Below, one piece after another: positions 46,977 to 57,673 of a stretch of DNA of 64,000 bases (its first letter is position 1; every line of letters begins with the position of its first letter). Both the position numbers and the translations under genes were made by a program. The notes beneath the pieces are model-generated. The model was not told the origin of the DNA and did not search any database. It saw only the letters and a list, made by a program, of their open reading frames with translations. The stretch is from contig JBANSL010000004.1 of assembly GCA_037127255.1 (NCBI GenBank), forward strand, positions 73,926,627-73,990,626. Reading direction: 5' to 3'. The DNA is from Persicaria tinctoria. Lineage: Eukaryota > Streptophyta > Magnoliopsida > Caryophyllales > Polygonaceae.

Positions 46977-47120
46977 TAATTTAATTTCTTTTTCAACCAA
47001 TGGGTTTAATTCAAAACATTTAATTATATAAACGTTTACTATTATTTTATAATATTAATTTAACATATTATTAAGATTTTATTTATATAAAACCGCGCAT
47101 GCGCGCGGGGATCATACTAG
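46581..47120 (+). mobile_element. Non-autonomous Helitron
   Basis: 3' end is the hairpin CCGCGCATGCGCGCGG, then GGATCATACTAG followed by T, which is the Helitron hallmark. The 5' end is most likely A then TCTATATCTATATTTC at 46581. No Rep/helicase. The interior carries a TA microsatellite (46930-46974). Confidence 0.65.
46930..46974. repeat. TA microsatellite
   Basis: Perfect TA dinucleotide run preceded by TATC repeats, inside the Helitron. Confidence 0.9.
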
Positions 47121-47177
47121 TTCATATTCAAGTTAAAATTCATTGATTAATATTTATTATTATAACTATATAATTTT

Positions 47178-47345
47178 TGTCTAATACCCCTAAGATACGA
47201 GGGTAGTTTGTACGGTGTACGAAAGTTTAGTATATTTTGCGCCATATATACTCCTAAGGTTTATATTTTTTTTTTGGCTCATGCCTCTTAGTTGTCTTTT
47301 ATCGAAAAACGTTAATACTCCGTTAAATAATAAGATTTGAAATGT
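47178..47345. repeat. Single terminal repeat resembling the MULE at 9642
   Basis: Words such as GTGTACGAAAGTTTAGTAT, TACTCCTAAGGTTTATATTT and GTTAATACTCCGTT follow the same layout as the 9642 MULE terminal repeat. It is followed by a leader-like GAGA-rich block (47345-47480) just as in that element. The opposite end was not found, so this is a partial or decayed relative. Confidence 0.4.
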
Positions 47346-47805
47346 CTTCTTCGAAATGTCATTCACGATAGAGAGAGGCAAGGAGCGAGGAGACATCTAC
47401 AAGACTCAACACCTGTTGCAGAGAGACGTTAGGAGAGAGGAGGCTGACGCCGAAGACTACGATTGCTCTTGAGGTAACTCTCTCTTTTCAATTTCAACTT
47501 TGGGGTTATATACTTAAGGTTTAGGGTTTTTTGATTTGAGATATTTTGGGGATTATCGTTTTAGGATCTTCTATCTAGGGTTTGTTTGTTGATTTTATGG
47601 ATATATATTATATGATAATTTGTGACATCTAATTGAGTTAAATTCCCTTCTCAATTTTGAGTTTTTATCGTTGTTTTGAAATTTAGGGCTTTATGAGTTT
47701 TTGAATATAGATCAATTATATGTTGTTTTGTTGACATATTATATGTATGTACGTACGTTGTCTTGGAAACGGATGGTTAGTTAGTTCTAGGGGAAATCCG
47801 AGGCC

Positions 47806-48222
47806 ATTGTCTTTTGACATGAAATGGAACTGAAGAAGATGAGGTGAAATGAAGATAACAAATTAAACTTGGTCATTAATCGTACATGATCAGAGTATCT
47901 ATGTTGATCATATTTATGCAATCACTACTAGAATGCAAAGAACAAAGTAAAATAACTAAAAGCTTTTAGTAGCTTCTTGTGGTATGATATGATGTTGTTT
48001 GTGTTGGTTGATATGCGATTGTCTTTTGGCATGAAATGAAACTGAAGAAGATGAAGGGAAATGAAGAAAACAAACTTGGTCATTAACCTACAACATGATA
48101 AGTGTATCTATGTTGATCATGCATATCCAATTACTACTAGAACGCAAAGAACAAAGTAAAATAACTAAAAGCTTTTAGTAGCTTCTTGTGGCATGATGTT
48201 ATTTGTGTTGGTTGATATGCGA
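47806..48222. repeat. Tandem duplication, two units of about 212 bp
   Basis: Unit 1 47806-48017, unit 2 48018-48222. Both begin ATTGTCTTTTG(A/G)CATGAAATG, share GTATCTATGTTGATCAT and AAGCTTTTAGTAGCTTCTTG, and end GTTGGTTGATATGCGAT. Not coding. Confidence 0.85.
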
Positions 48223-48772
48223 TAATATTACTGAAATCTTACAACCTCTTCATTCAACAACTGAAATCTATAATATGTTACACTTTATTTCTGTCATGTT
48301 TATCCCAATTTAGAACCGAAAGTATGGCATGCTGAAACTGAAATATTATAATTCAAAAAATTAAACTAAAACTTGTCATGTTTTTGTAATTTAGGTCTAA
48401 TATACAGTGTGTGATTTTTCTTCTGAATGAATTGATTGCTTGCTTAGATCTATATAATGTTGTGTATTCAATTGAGTGTCTCAAAGAGACCTGTAGAATG
48501 CACCAAGATAAAGACATATTCAATTAGGTGATAAAGACAAATTTAACATAACTAGCTTTCTAGAGTTGTCAAGTATAACGACAAGCTTCTGCAAGGTACG
48601 TACTACAGTAACGTTACTGTTGTAAACCCTAACCATATGACAACAACCAGACTATATGATATCAAAATGGCACTAATGACAACAAAATGTGTTGTTGTGA
48701 GGTACTACAATAGTGATAGCAAAATAAGTTCTCTATTTATGTCTCATTGAAGATAGAGCATGTTAGCTTATT

Positions 48773-48903
48773 GCTTTGAAAATTTTGGCTGATTAGCTCA
48801 ACCGGTAGAGTATTGTGCTTAGGAACAAGATGTGGGTTCGAATCCTACATAATCCACACATACATTGTATGTATTAGCCTCTTAGTTTGAAAATTTTGGC
48901 AGA
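48773..48903 (+). mobile_element. Short tRNA-Ile-like retroposon
   Basis: A tRNA-like core TGATTAGCTCAACCGGTAGAG ... GTGGGTTCGAATCCTAC lies between two copies of TTTGAAAATTTTGGC (about 48776-48790 and 48884-48898). The core has A and B boxes and a 6-nt anticodon-position loop CTTAGG. The direct repeats suggest insertion by reverse transcription, making this a very short SINE-like unit. Confidence 0.6.
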
Positions 48904-48954
48904 GCTTTTGTAATTCGTAGTATAGATCTTTAACAAGTCTAAATCATTGTAGTA

Positions 48955-49022
48955 GTCTATGTAGGAGTTGAACCTACATCTTGTGCATAAGCACATGTTC
49001 TACCGTTTGAGCTAATAGACTT
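48955..49022 (-). tRNA. tRNA-Ile-like sequence (degenerate)
   Basis: Minus strand: AGTCTATTAGCTCAAACGG ... CTCCTACATAGACT. Seven-base-pair acceptor stem (AGTCTAT/ATAGACT), T arm GTAGG/CCTAC, anticodon stem with loop CTTATG (6 nt). Opposite in direction to the copy about 170 bp to the left. Confidence 0.55.
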
Positions 49023-49715
49023 TTTAAAATGCTATATCTTTTTAGTTTTCATAATTCAATTTCTACATTTCAAATTATGTAATTTATTTTCTAAAATTCT
49101 ATTTCTATTTCAATCTCACATTGAAGTTTTCTTATATATTTGTCTTAGGATGCTTCTGTTGGGGATGGTAGTTGGTTGCAAGTATTTTTTTTAATGCTTT
49201 ATTTCTACTTCAATTAGACTTACAATTGTCAGTTTATAACACTGACATTGTGTATGTACACAAAATAATTGCGAGACGAGAAATAGCACAATATATTGTA
49301 GTTGTGATGCTTGAAGTGATGACCCCTACAACCAAAAGTCCAACAAAATTCCATACATTCTCAGTAGAAACAGGAGCACCATCCATTCTCTAATCAATCC
49401 AACAAGAATTGCTTAAGTACTACAATTACAAAATGCCAGAAATAAAATTAAAAAAAATATTCTGCATAGAAACAGGAGCACCATCCTTTCTCTAATCATT
49501 CTTGAGAAATCTGTTAAGATCCACCATCACAATTCATGACAATATATTGATTTTTAGAATTCTATCACATAATGTAACAAATCTTACAAACATTCTCTAA
49601 TCAGAGATACCTCGCAAAAAACCATTATAACTATTACCCTTTTCCCCCAATTCTTCATACAAAATTCTTTTCTCCCATTTTATTACCTAATTTTATCATA
49701 TGGTAACCATATCCC
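49023..49715. other. Spacer without a supported gene
   Basis: AT-rich. The phrase AGAAACAGGAGCACCATCC(A/T)TTCTCTAATCA occurs twice (about 49365 and 49467), a short local duplication. Confidence 0.5.
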
Positions 49716-50354
49716 TTAGAATCATAGGCGGAACTACTTGGGGGCCAGGGATGGCCTTGGCCCCCACAAGCTTTTTTTTTATGTAATATATGGGTAAATA
49801 TATATGTAGTACTAGTTATATAGGTAATTATATATGATATTAATAATGAAAGAGTAAAATAATAAATAATTTAGTTGTTAAAGGGTAACCACTTTAATTT
49901 ATAGATTAGAGAATCAAGTCCTTATACCTCTAGTTTGGACAAATTTTTGTATCGATGATTTTTTTTAAAATTAAACATTTAAACTAATATTTTATAGTTT
50001 TTTCAATGCTTTTTTATTATAAACAAAAATCATTTTTCAAGAAATTTTTAGTATACATTCAATTTTTGTTTTAACCATTTTTTTAAAGAAATTAAACATT
50101 TAAACTGTAATTTTATAGTTTTTTTTTCAAAAATTTTGAAACACTTTTATTTATGATAAAAAAATCCACATTTTTTTAGTATGTCCCCCTTTTTTTTTTT
50201 TCGATTTTTCATAAAGAAATTGCATATTTAAACTACAAATTTATTGCTTTTTTAATATTTTTTTAAAATTTTGTGCTTAATAAACAAAAAAAATATAATG
50301 TAAAATTTCGGCCCCCTCATCACCGGGAGTCTAGTTCCGCCACTGTTTAGAATC
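49716..50354. mobile_element. Non-autonomous hAT element
   Basis: Element 49724-50346. Ends carry AGGCGGAACTA and, on the other strand, CAGTGGCGGAACTAG, the common plant hAT terminus. The 8-bp duplication TTAGAATC flanks it (49716-49723, 50347-50354). Subterminal GGGGGCC/GGCCCCC words; AT-rich core; no coding. Confidence 0.82.
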
Positions 50355-50807
50355 CTCTAATCATTTCTCTTTTCTATCTTTAGATCGACTCACAAAAAAG
50401 TGATAATCATACACATTTTGCACATAAAATTTGATTTATTTCTCCCTACTCAAACAAACAAGGCCTAAAAATATGTAATCAAAGTATTTTAATTTACACT
50501 CTCTTATATATTATTACATGAAATATATTCAACGCAAATTTCGTACAAATTGTGATGCAATCATAGATCTCCAATACTATACAATGCTTGGCTTTCATCC
50601 AATGAAATCAAATTGAAACCTATAGCTATCTATCTCACTTAATTAAAGAGGTGTTTGGCATGGGGAGATACATCAATTGTACGTTCTTGGGTCGTTGGAT
50701 CAATTAGGTGGCCGGCCGGTTCAACCTTGAAATTAATGGAGGAGGTAAGGTATCCATCCATCCATCCATGGCTAAACGAGTTTCCCCAATGGGGAAAGGG
50801 ATATACA

Positions 50808-51034
50808 TACACTTCATCCGTCTCACAAAACTTGTTGTTTCACTTTTTAACATGTTTTTTAAAAAAACTAAAAGTTCTATAAATATCAATTTTTTAAATT
50901 ATTATATTAAGTATGAAATGATTTATGTAAATTAATAAAATCATTAATATTTTATACTATTGTTTTCATCCTTTTTAAAAAATATACTAAAAGTAAAACG
51001 ATGGAGTAGTAACTATTTTGAAACGGAGGGAGTA
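50808..51034. mobile_element. Stowaway MITE (Tc1/mariner)
   Basis: Element 50810-51032. Right terminus on the minus strand CTCCCTCCGTTTCAAAATAG, left terminus CACTTCATCCGTCTCACAAA, flanked by TA. Interior AT-rich and able to fold. Confidence 0.85.
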
Positions 51035-51329
51035 TATAATCGCTTCTTCTAATATTTACAAGTTTGTAAATAGATTTTGGCTCCCTAATGATTAGTTTTC
51101 TCCCATGGAATGTTCTTCTAGACACCCTTGTCCTCTTATGAATATTTTTTCTCTACCTAAATTTGTAATGATTTTTCTCATATAAGCCATACATGTCATT
51201 AACTAATAATTCTTCCTAGTTCAAGTGAAGACAACAGATTTAAAAAGGAAAAAATTGGTTAACATAAGCTAGCGGCTCATAAAATCTTAAATCTGGTTAC
51301 AAAATTATACATAAACTTAATAAGGAGGC

Positions 51330-51580
51330 TATTATATCCACGGTGCTTTTCTCGCCATTCGCATGGTTTCGTTACCGATCGAGTTTCGAAGTCGATAGCC
51401 ATTCGTTGAGCGAGAGATCACGCACAGGATCATGTCGGCAGCTCTGCCGATTCATGGATCCAAAGTCGACAGATCCCCCATAGCCGAGTTCCGGAGCCGG
51501 CATCTGCAGATTGCGAAAATTCGCCGTGCCAATAGCAAGACCGCTTAATAATGAATGAATCAATTCGTTATGTATTCGAT
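51330..51580. repeat. GC-rich sequence related to the divergent-pair intergenic region
   Basis: CGGTGCTTTTCTCGCCATTCGCATGG parallels the ACGGCGATTTTCTCGCCATCGGCACGG block at about 19947, and GTCGGCAGCTCTGCCGA, GCCGAGTTCCGGAGCCGGCA repeat the same GCCGA/TCGGC vocabulary. The divergent ORFs themselves are absent. Confidence 0.5.
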
Positions 51581-52259
51581 CTCCTCACCATTTATAGTTT
51601 GGACCATCATCAAAGCTTACTCGACCTCTCTATCTCCATATTCACATGGCTAGCAATCAGTCAAATAAGCACTGTTTTTAACAGATCTTTTTTGGGAAAA
51701 AAAACCTAGCTATTTAGGGTTGAGATCGGAATTAATTAAAATGAATGCATACATATATAGGTGGAGATGCATCTAATGCCTACATATTACATATAGGTCT
51801 AAATAAAAAAAAAATAAAAAAAAATAGTGAAGGGTCTCTCTCTGTTGTCCCTCTGCATCGATGATGAATTCCGAAATGAACCACATGTGTGTGGTACTAC
51901 CAAATTAAGCAGTTGGTGTTGCCTTCTTAATTTATAGTTGTTGGTTGATGCATACATGAATGATCTATCTATTATACATATATTGCTGAATTTTCAGCAC
52001 TAGGTGGTCCTTTTTGTTTATAACATATATATGTTGTCAATTCATGGAGCTGAGGCTAGTTTTTATTACATTTGGTATGTGCATTGGGAATAGTTGTGTA
52101 TGATTCTTCATAAATTAATTGATACTATACCCACTAGCAGCAGTACACCGGTTATACTATATGCACACATGTACATTTTTTGCATTTTTGTTTGTATATA
52201 TATAGGTATATAAATATATACTCACTAGAAATATTTATTTCTCAGAGGTATATATATAT
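51581..52259. other. Spacer without a supported gene
   Basis: AT-rich with TATATA runs; nothing recognisable until the LINE duplication at 52260. Confidence 0.5.
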
Positions 52260-53468
52260 AGTTGTGCATTTTAAACTCAGTCAGGTGCTACAAAATAATA
52301 TTGTCAAGGAAATCTTGGATATTTCGTTGCGCGTTGCTCTCTTTGAAGACCGATTATACTGATGGCCTGATAGGGAGGGTTGGTTTACCACCTCAAGTGC
52401 ATACAAATTGATCTCCGGTCAGTCCTCTCGCCTCTCGGTGTCCAGATTCTAATGTCTGGATCTGGAACCTGGACATTCCACCAAAGGTTAAAAACATTCT
52501 ATGGAAAATTTGCTAGGATGGTCTTCCAACTTCTCTAAGACTAGCATAACGGTGTGTTTCTGTGCCTTCCACTTGTTGTTTTGTGCAATTGCGCGGTGGA
52601 ATATGATGCTCACCTTTTTCTGGAATGCCAGTACACGACCTCTCTCTTCCACTTCCCAAACCACATCAACTCAAATATATCATTCATGCTTAATCAGTCG
52701 AGAGACATAAAATTGGTCATGTCCTACATTTGTAACAACATTAACAACACATCCAAAGTAATGCTAGCTTTTTCTTGGTGAACCACGTGGTACATTCGAA
52801 ATCAACATGTCTTCAGATCAATTCATACCCATTGTAGAGACAACACTCCACATCATTAAAACACATGAAGTAAACTGGAGCAAGACATCTCGCTTTAAGG
52901 CCTGGTTCGATGATGAATCCAATATACAACCACAAACCAACAATCAAAGGCGACATAAAAGGAAACAAACTAACAGTAGGTGGTGTAAACCACTCAGAGG
53001 GACTTTCAAATTAAATTTTGATGGTTTTCCCCTTAAAGAGACGATCAGTAGAACTAGAGCTATTATTCGTGATTGGGTTGGATGCCCAATCAACATAGGA
53101 TATAAAAAAATTTGGTATACAAAGTCCACTGAAAGCATAAGCTTTAACGTTAAAACTTGGTGCACACCACGCCTTAAATTTACGTATTGGTAAACTTCAC
53201 ATTGAAAGTGACTCGAGTATAATTATAGATCGACCACCTAAACAAAAAAGCGAAATGTCCCTGAGAGATTGAACTCGAGTATAATCTTTTATTTGTGTAC
53301 CCCGGATAGGCAACAGAGTGGCTGATAAGGTTGCACACATTTGTCACTCTGGCTGGGGTATTGATATTCAAAATAATCCCAGTCTACTAGACCTCGTCCG
53401 AAAGGAAGCCCTCATGTAGAGCTTGCTCACCCGAAATCATTCCTAATAAAAAAAGAGTTGTGCATTTT
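52260..53468 (+). mobile_element. 5'-truncated LINE fragment (zf-RVT and RNase H)
   Basis: Element 52273-53455, flanked by a perfect 13-bp duplication AGTTGTGCATTTT (52260-52272 and 53456-53468). Starts inside ORF2; recognisable pieces include WFTTSSAYKLIS, PPKVKNILWK, then RNase H fragments around 53000-53410 (FKLNFDG, NRVADKVAHICHS). The 3' end CCCGAAATCATTCCTAATAAAAAAA resembles the other LINE tails. Several stops. Confidence 0.9.
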
Positions 53469-53922
53469 GCTACTTTTTCTGCATATGATTTGTTTTTAAT
53501 CATTATTATAAATTAGGGGTGGGCACGGGACGGGATTGAGCCGGGACGGGACTTGTCCCGCGAAATTTTTACGGGACGGGATTGACACTTTTTTTTCGGG
53601 ACGGGATGGTGTCTGGACGGGACGGGATCGGGACGGGACGGGCCTTTTCCCGCAAATAAAAATAATAAAATATTATATAAATTTGCAAAGTTAAAAATGC
53701 TTTTATAATTCATTAATTTGTATAATATGTTGAATACGGTATTCTTCTCAACTATATTATTCAATAATATTAATATTAATATTAATATTATAATACTATT
53801 ATTAATTCATACAATGATTATATAATTAATTGTAATGTTCAACATATTTGGCTACATTATCTTACTAGATTGGGACGGAAAGGGATTGAGACGAGATTCA
53901 CCAGATACTGTCTCATTATCGA

Positions 53923-54219
53923 TTGATAGTAGGGAAGAATACTGTATTTAGCTATTTGTCTCTTGCTGCTCAGCGTAATTGTGTCAAGTATTGGGATTTG
54001 TGCACGGCGGCTGGTTATGGTTTCTTACCCTTCTCCTTCTCTTCATTGGGGGAGTTAGATACGGATGCTGTTGCTCTGCTGAAGCGGATTCAAAAATTTT
54101 CAGTATCTCAGGATGTTGGGGCTCGTACTGCAGCTTATATTTTTACTAGAGTTAGCTTTGTTATCGCTAAGGGAGTGGGCGCCCAGATAGTATCTCGGTT
54201 GCCCACTAATTTCTTGTAA
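53923..54219 (+). CDS. Captured coding fragment inside the hAT element
   Basis: 98 codons, running to a natural stop and more GC-rich than the DNA around it. Contains GYGFLPFSFSSLGELDTDAV, ALLKRIQKFS and GVGAQIVSRLPTNFL, which look strongly protein-like. I believe this block occurs in many plant predicted proteins next to reverse transcriptase-like sequence, but I cannot name the family with certainty. The start is not certain because the frame continues upstream. Probably a fragment of a plant gene or retroelement picked up by the hAT element. Confidence 0.45.
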   Translation: MIVGKNTVFSYLSLAAQRNCVKYWDLCTAAGYGFLPFSFSSLGELDTDAVALLKRIQKFSVSQDVGARTAAYIFTRVSFVIAKGVGAQIVSRLPTNFL

Positions 54220-54222
54220 ATC

Positions 54223-54258
<36 letters not shown>

Positions 54259-54309
54259 TAAATAATACTAATAATAACAATAATAATAATGCCACGATAT
54301 AATTAAAAA

Positions 54310-54359
<50 letters not shown>

Positions 54360-54719
54360 CTTATTTTTATTGTTATTATTATAAAATAATTATACCTTAC
54401 AAGGAAAAAATATAATATGATATAATAATAATATAATATAATAATAATAATAATTTTATTATAAAGTAATATTATTATTAAATTATATTATTATATTATA
54501 TAATAATAATATTATTATTATAATCAATTATTATTATAAATTGAAAATTATTATTATAATTATAAATAATATTTGCTCAAATAATAATATAATTCTAAAT
54601 AAATATTATTATTATAAATGGAAGATTATGATTATAATTATAATTATAATATTTTTCTCAAAATAATAATACAAATAATATATTATTATTATTCTATAAT
54701 ATTATAATAATATTATTAT

Positions 54720-54795
<76 letters not shown>
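54220..54795. repeat. Long imperfect TAA/TTA microsatellite forming a large palindrome
   Basis: TAA repeats in the left part and TTA/ATT repeats in the right part, with interruptions, over about 570 bp. The arms can pair into a long AT-only hairpin. Confidence 0.9.
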
Positions 54796-54799
<4 letters not shown>

Positions 54800-55149
54800 G
54801 CGGGACATGACGGGATTTGCGGGATCCCACCGAGATCGTCCCGCGTTTCGTCCCGCATAATTTTTGCGGGACGGGATCGGGATGGGATTCGCTATTTTGT
54901 CCTAAATCCCACCGGGATCGGAACGGGACCGGGATGTGATCGGGATTTGTGCCCACCCCTATTATAAATTATGCAAGGATAAAGCTTTATATATATATCT
55001 TAAGATGTGGTTTAGACCCGCTTGGTTTTGTTTTTTTTGTAGAGTGTGTTTGCCTGAGTTTGCATCGTTATGTATTTGATGTTATGATTTTTAGACGGCT
55101 CTCCCATCTTTCGGCTTGACCGATTTTCGAGTTTCAGATATACCTGAAT

Positions 55150-55980
55150 TCGAATTCTTATCTAAACAAGACCGCACTTTTGGGGGTTTGGTAAAAATAT
55201 ATCTTCAACTTTCAAATGTAATAAAAATATCCCGACATTTGAAGGTAGTTGTAATATATTACCATATATATGAGTTTTCTCACAGGTCAAAAATGATGAC
55301 AAGGAAGCCTATGTGGATTTTTTTTGACAAGGGTCAATTACTTGAACAATTTCATTAGGAAAAAAAATAAATAGTTGGACCAGGTTCATACCCAACGCCT
55401 TTCCTCCCTCCTATCTTCTTTCGTGACCGCCTCTTGAATTGTCTTCCTGGTCTTCCAGACAGCTCGCGGTTCCTCTTTAATAGCAGTCTTCCTCCCTCAT
55501 TGTTGCTTGTCATGAGCTATCTCTCTCACAACTTCTTCCTCTTTGATTTGTTCACGGGCTTGGCTGAGTAAGTTTTATTTTTTTCCCCTCTTCATTGTTG
55601 TTGTTGTTGTTGTTGTTGTTGGTTTGGTGTTAGGAATAGTCGTGTGGTGTTAATTTGATGCAATTTTGTCCGGATTAGTTGCTTGGTTAAATCAATTTCG
55701 TTTTTCGAGTTTTATTTTGTTGTCGGTTTATTTTTGTCCTAAAGAAATCGTTCAAGAAAACTCAATTTTAGCGCTAATTTGTAAAAAGGCTTCCACACAG
55801 GCTGCCTTGTAAAAAAAAATCCACGTAGGCTGCCTTGCCAACATTTTTTACCCGTGAGAAAACTCGTGGTAATATATTACCACTACCCTCAAAGGCCGGG
55901 ATATTTTTGTTTCATTTGAAAGTTGATAATATATTTTTACCATACCCTCAAAAGTGAGGGTATTTTAATTAGTTTTTCCC
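55150..55980. mobile_element. Mutator-like or foldback element
   Basis: Inverted repeats of about 110 bp: the left side TTTGGTAAAAATATATCTTC ... TATATGAGTTTTCTCAC is mirrored at the right by the same words on the minus strand (GTATGGTAAAAATATATTAT ... ACGAGTTTTCTCACGGG). Target duplication unresolved. The interior at 55380-55830 contains leader-like TC-rich DNA and a TTG repeat (55595-55621). Confidence 0.6.
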
Positions 55981-56254
55981 TAAAAAAATAATAAAATAAG
56001 AGTAGATGCATTGATGAGCCTTTAAGGAGCTCTTAGTGCCACATCACCAATGTTTGAAGAAAAAACAGAGAAGCAAGATGGCATGCTATATAATTATGGT
56101 GGTGATCAACGCTCTCAAAGACGGTAGATCGTGCTCTTGGGAGAAGATCATGTCAACGTTTCTGAAATAACACTAATAATCTTAACTATATATATATATG
56201 TCAAAATCTAAAAATTTATCCATAATTATATGTGTAAAATCAAAAATATATCTC

Positions 56255-56257
<3 letters not shown>

Positions 56258-56343
<86 letters not shown>
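56258..56343. repeat. TA microsatellite
   Basis: About 43 perfect TA units. It produces long Tyr-Ile ORFs on both strands that are artefacts. Confidence 0.95.
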
Positions 56344-56347
<4 letters not shown>

Positions 56348-56809
56348 CAAGATAGGAAAATTTTATTTCTTTATCCGCAAAAGCGACAGATCTTCCATAA
56401 ACTCTTCCAAAATTATATCCATATCTAAAATAATTAGGAAAAATAAATTGACAAAAATTAAATTCCATGAGCTGATTACCTTTACACGGCTAAGTATTAT
56501 TTCAAATCTCCCAAAACATTTTATCTTCTTCATATTGATAAAGTATTAAAGTTATTTAATTAGTATGGTCATGCTAAGTATTATTTCAACTTCGTCAAAA
56601 CTCTTTATCTTTTAAAAATATGTTCATATTGATGACGTTATTGATAAATTTATTAATTAGTATGACCATGTAATATATTGATAAAGTTAAATATGTTCTA
56701 TATAGCGAAAACAGGTAAAATCTTATCGTATATAATAGTCTTTAAAATTAGTTATTAATTAATATCTTCTAAAAATATATCCATTTCTAATCAAATTGGG
56801 TCAAATTTT

Positions 56810-57030
56810 ATCTTATGTATAGGTATATTGATTAAATAGAGTTAGAATAAAAATTTATCTTATACATATATTTAAAATTAGTTAATATTCTCTAAAAATA
56901 TATCTATATCTAATCGAATTGGGTCAAATTTTATCTTATGCATATATAGATATATTGATTAAATAGAGTCAGAATAAAATTTTATCTTATGCATATATTG
57001 ATTATTTCAAATGTTTGTGATTGGTTCATA
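56810..57030. repeat. Dispersed repeat, copy 1 of 2
   Basis: About 215 bp shared with 58750-58970: ATAGGTATATTGATTAAATA, AATTGGGTCAAATTT and GATTATTTCAAA...TTGTGATTGGTTCAT. AT-rich, non-coding. Internally it is itself two imperfect copies of a shorter block. Confidence 0.75.
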
Positions 57031-57183
57031 CCACTACGATAAAACGCCATGTGTCTATGCCAACTTCTCCTTTATTATATACTGTATAATAATAGATAGA
57101 TAGATTATTCCAAACCTCTAATCAAAGCTAGTCCATATATAACTTAATTAGGAGTAATCACAAAATTTCTTTTACTAATTCTC

Positions 57184-57468
57184 TTAGGGTGTGTTTGGAT
57201 TCCATTGCATTTTAATTATAATGTAATTATTTTATCTTGTTTTATGTGAGCGTTTGGTTGTAAAAATAAAAATCTCATAAAAACTAAGGTAAAACCGTAA
57301 TTTAACAAAATAATCACATAAATCGAGATAAAATAATTGCATTATAATTATACATCGTGGAATCCAAAAACATCATAATTTAAACACTTTAAAAATTGTG
57401 TTAACCAAACACTGCCCTGTCATTTTGCATTATAAACCTAATGTATTTGAAATCCAAACAAACCCTTA
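57184..57468. mobile_element. PIF/Harbinger-type MITE
   Basis: Element 57187-57465, 279 bp. Ends GGGTGTGTTTGGATTCCA and, on the minus strand, GGGTTTGTTTGGATTTCA, flanked by TTA. A relative lies at 31649. Confidence 0.85.
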
Positions 57469-57673
57469 CACACTCAATTCCTCAATGAATTAATGTCGGC
57501 CCAATTCCTCAAATTTGAGTATTCAATCTTTTCCGGTAGTGGACGGCGGGCCACATACTAGGTTATGATTGGATAAGAACTAAGTTGATTAATCAATAGT
57601 TTTTTTGTAATTATTGCAGCCTTTCCTATAAATGAAGATGTGTATATCCTTAATAAAAATACAACTTAATGTG

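Larger units (their letters stand above)
53506..54969. mobile_element. Non-autonomous hAT element carrying a foreign ORF and a long TAA/TTA tract
   Basis: Element 53514-54961, ends TAGGGGTGGGCAC and GTGCCCACCCCTA, flanked by TTATAAAT (53506-53513, 54962-54969). Subterminal GGGACGGGA repeats occur at both ends in opposite orientations. The interior holds an ORF at 53923-54219 and about 570 bp of trinucleotide repeat. No transposase. Confidence 0.93.

Noticed and set aside
54702..54956. ORF with a long Ile run
   Set aside because: Read-through of ATT/TTA repeats and hAT subterminal repeats.
56198..56468. ORFs rich in Tyr-Ile on both strands
   Set aside because: Products of the TA microsatellite.
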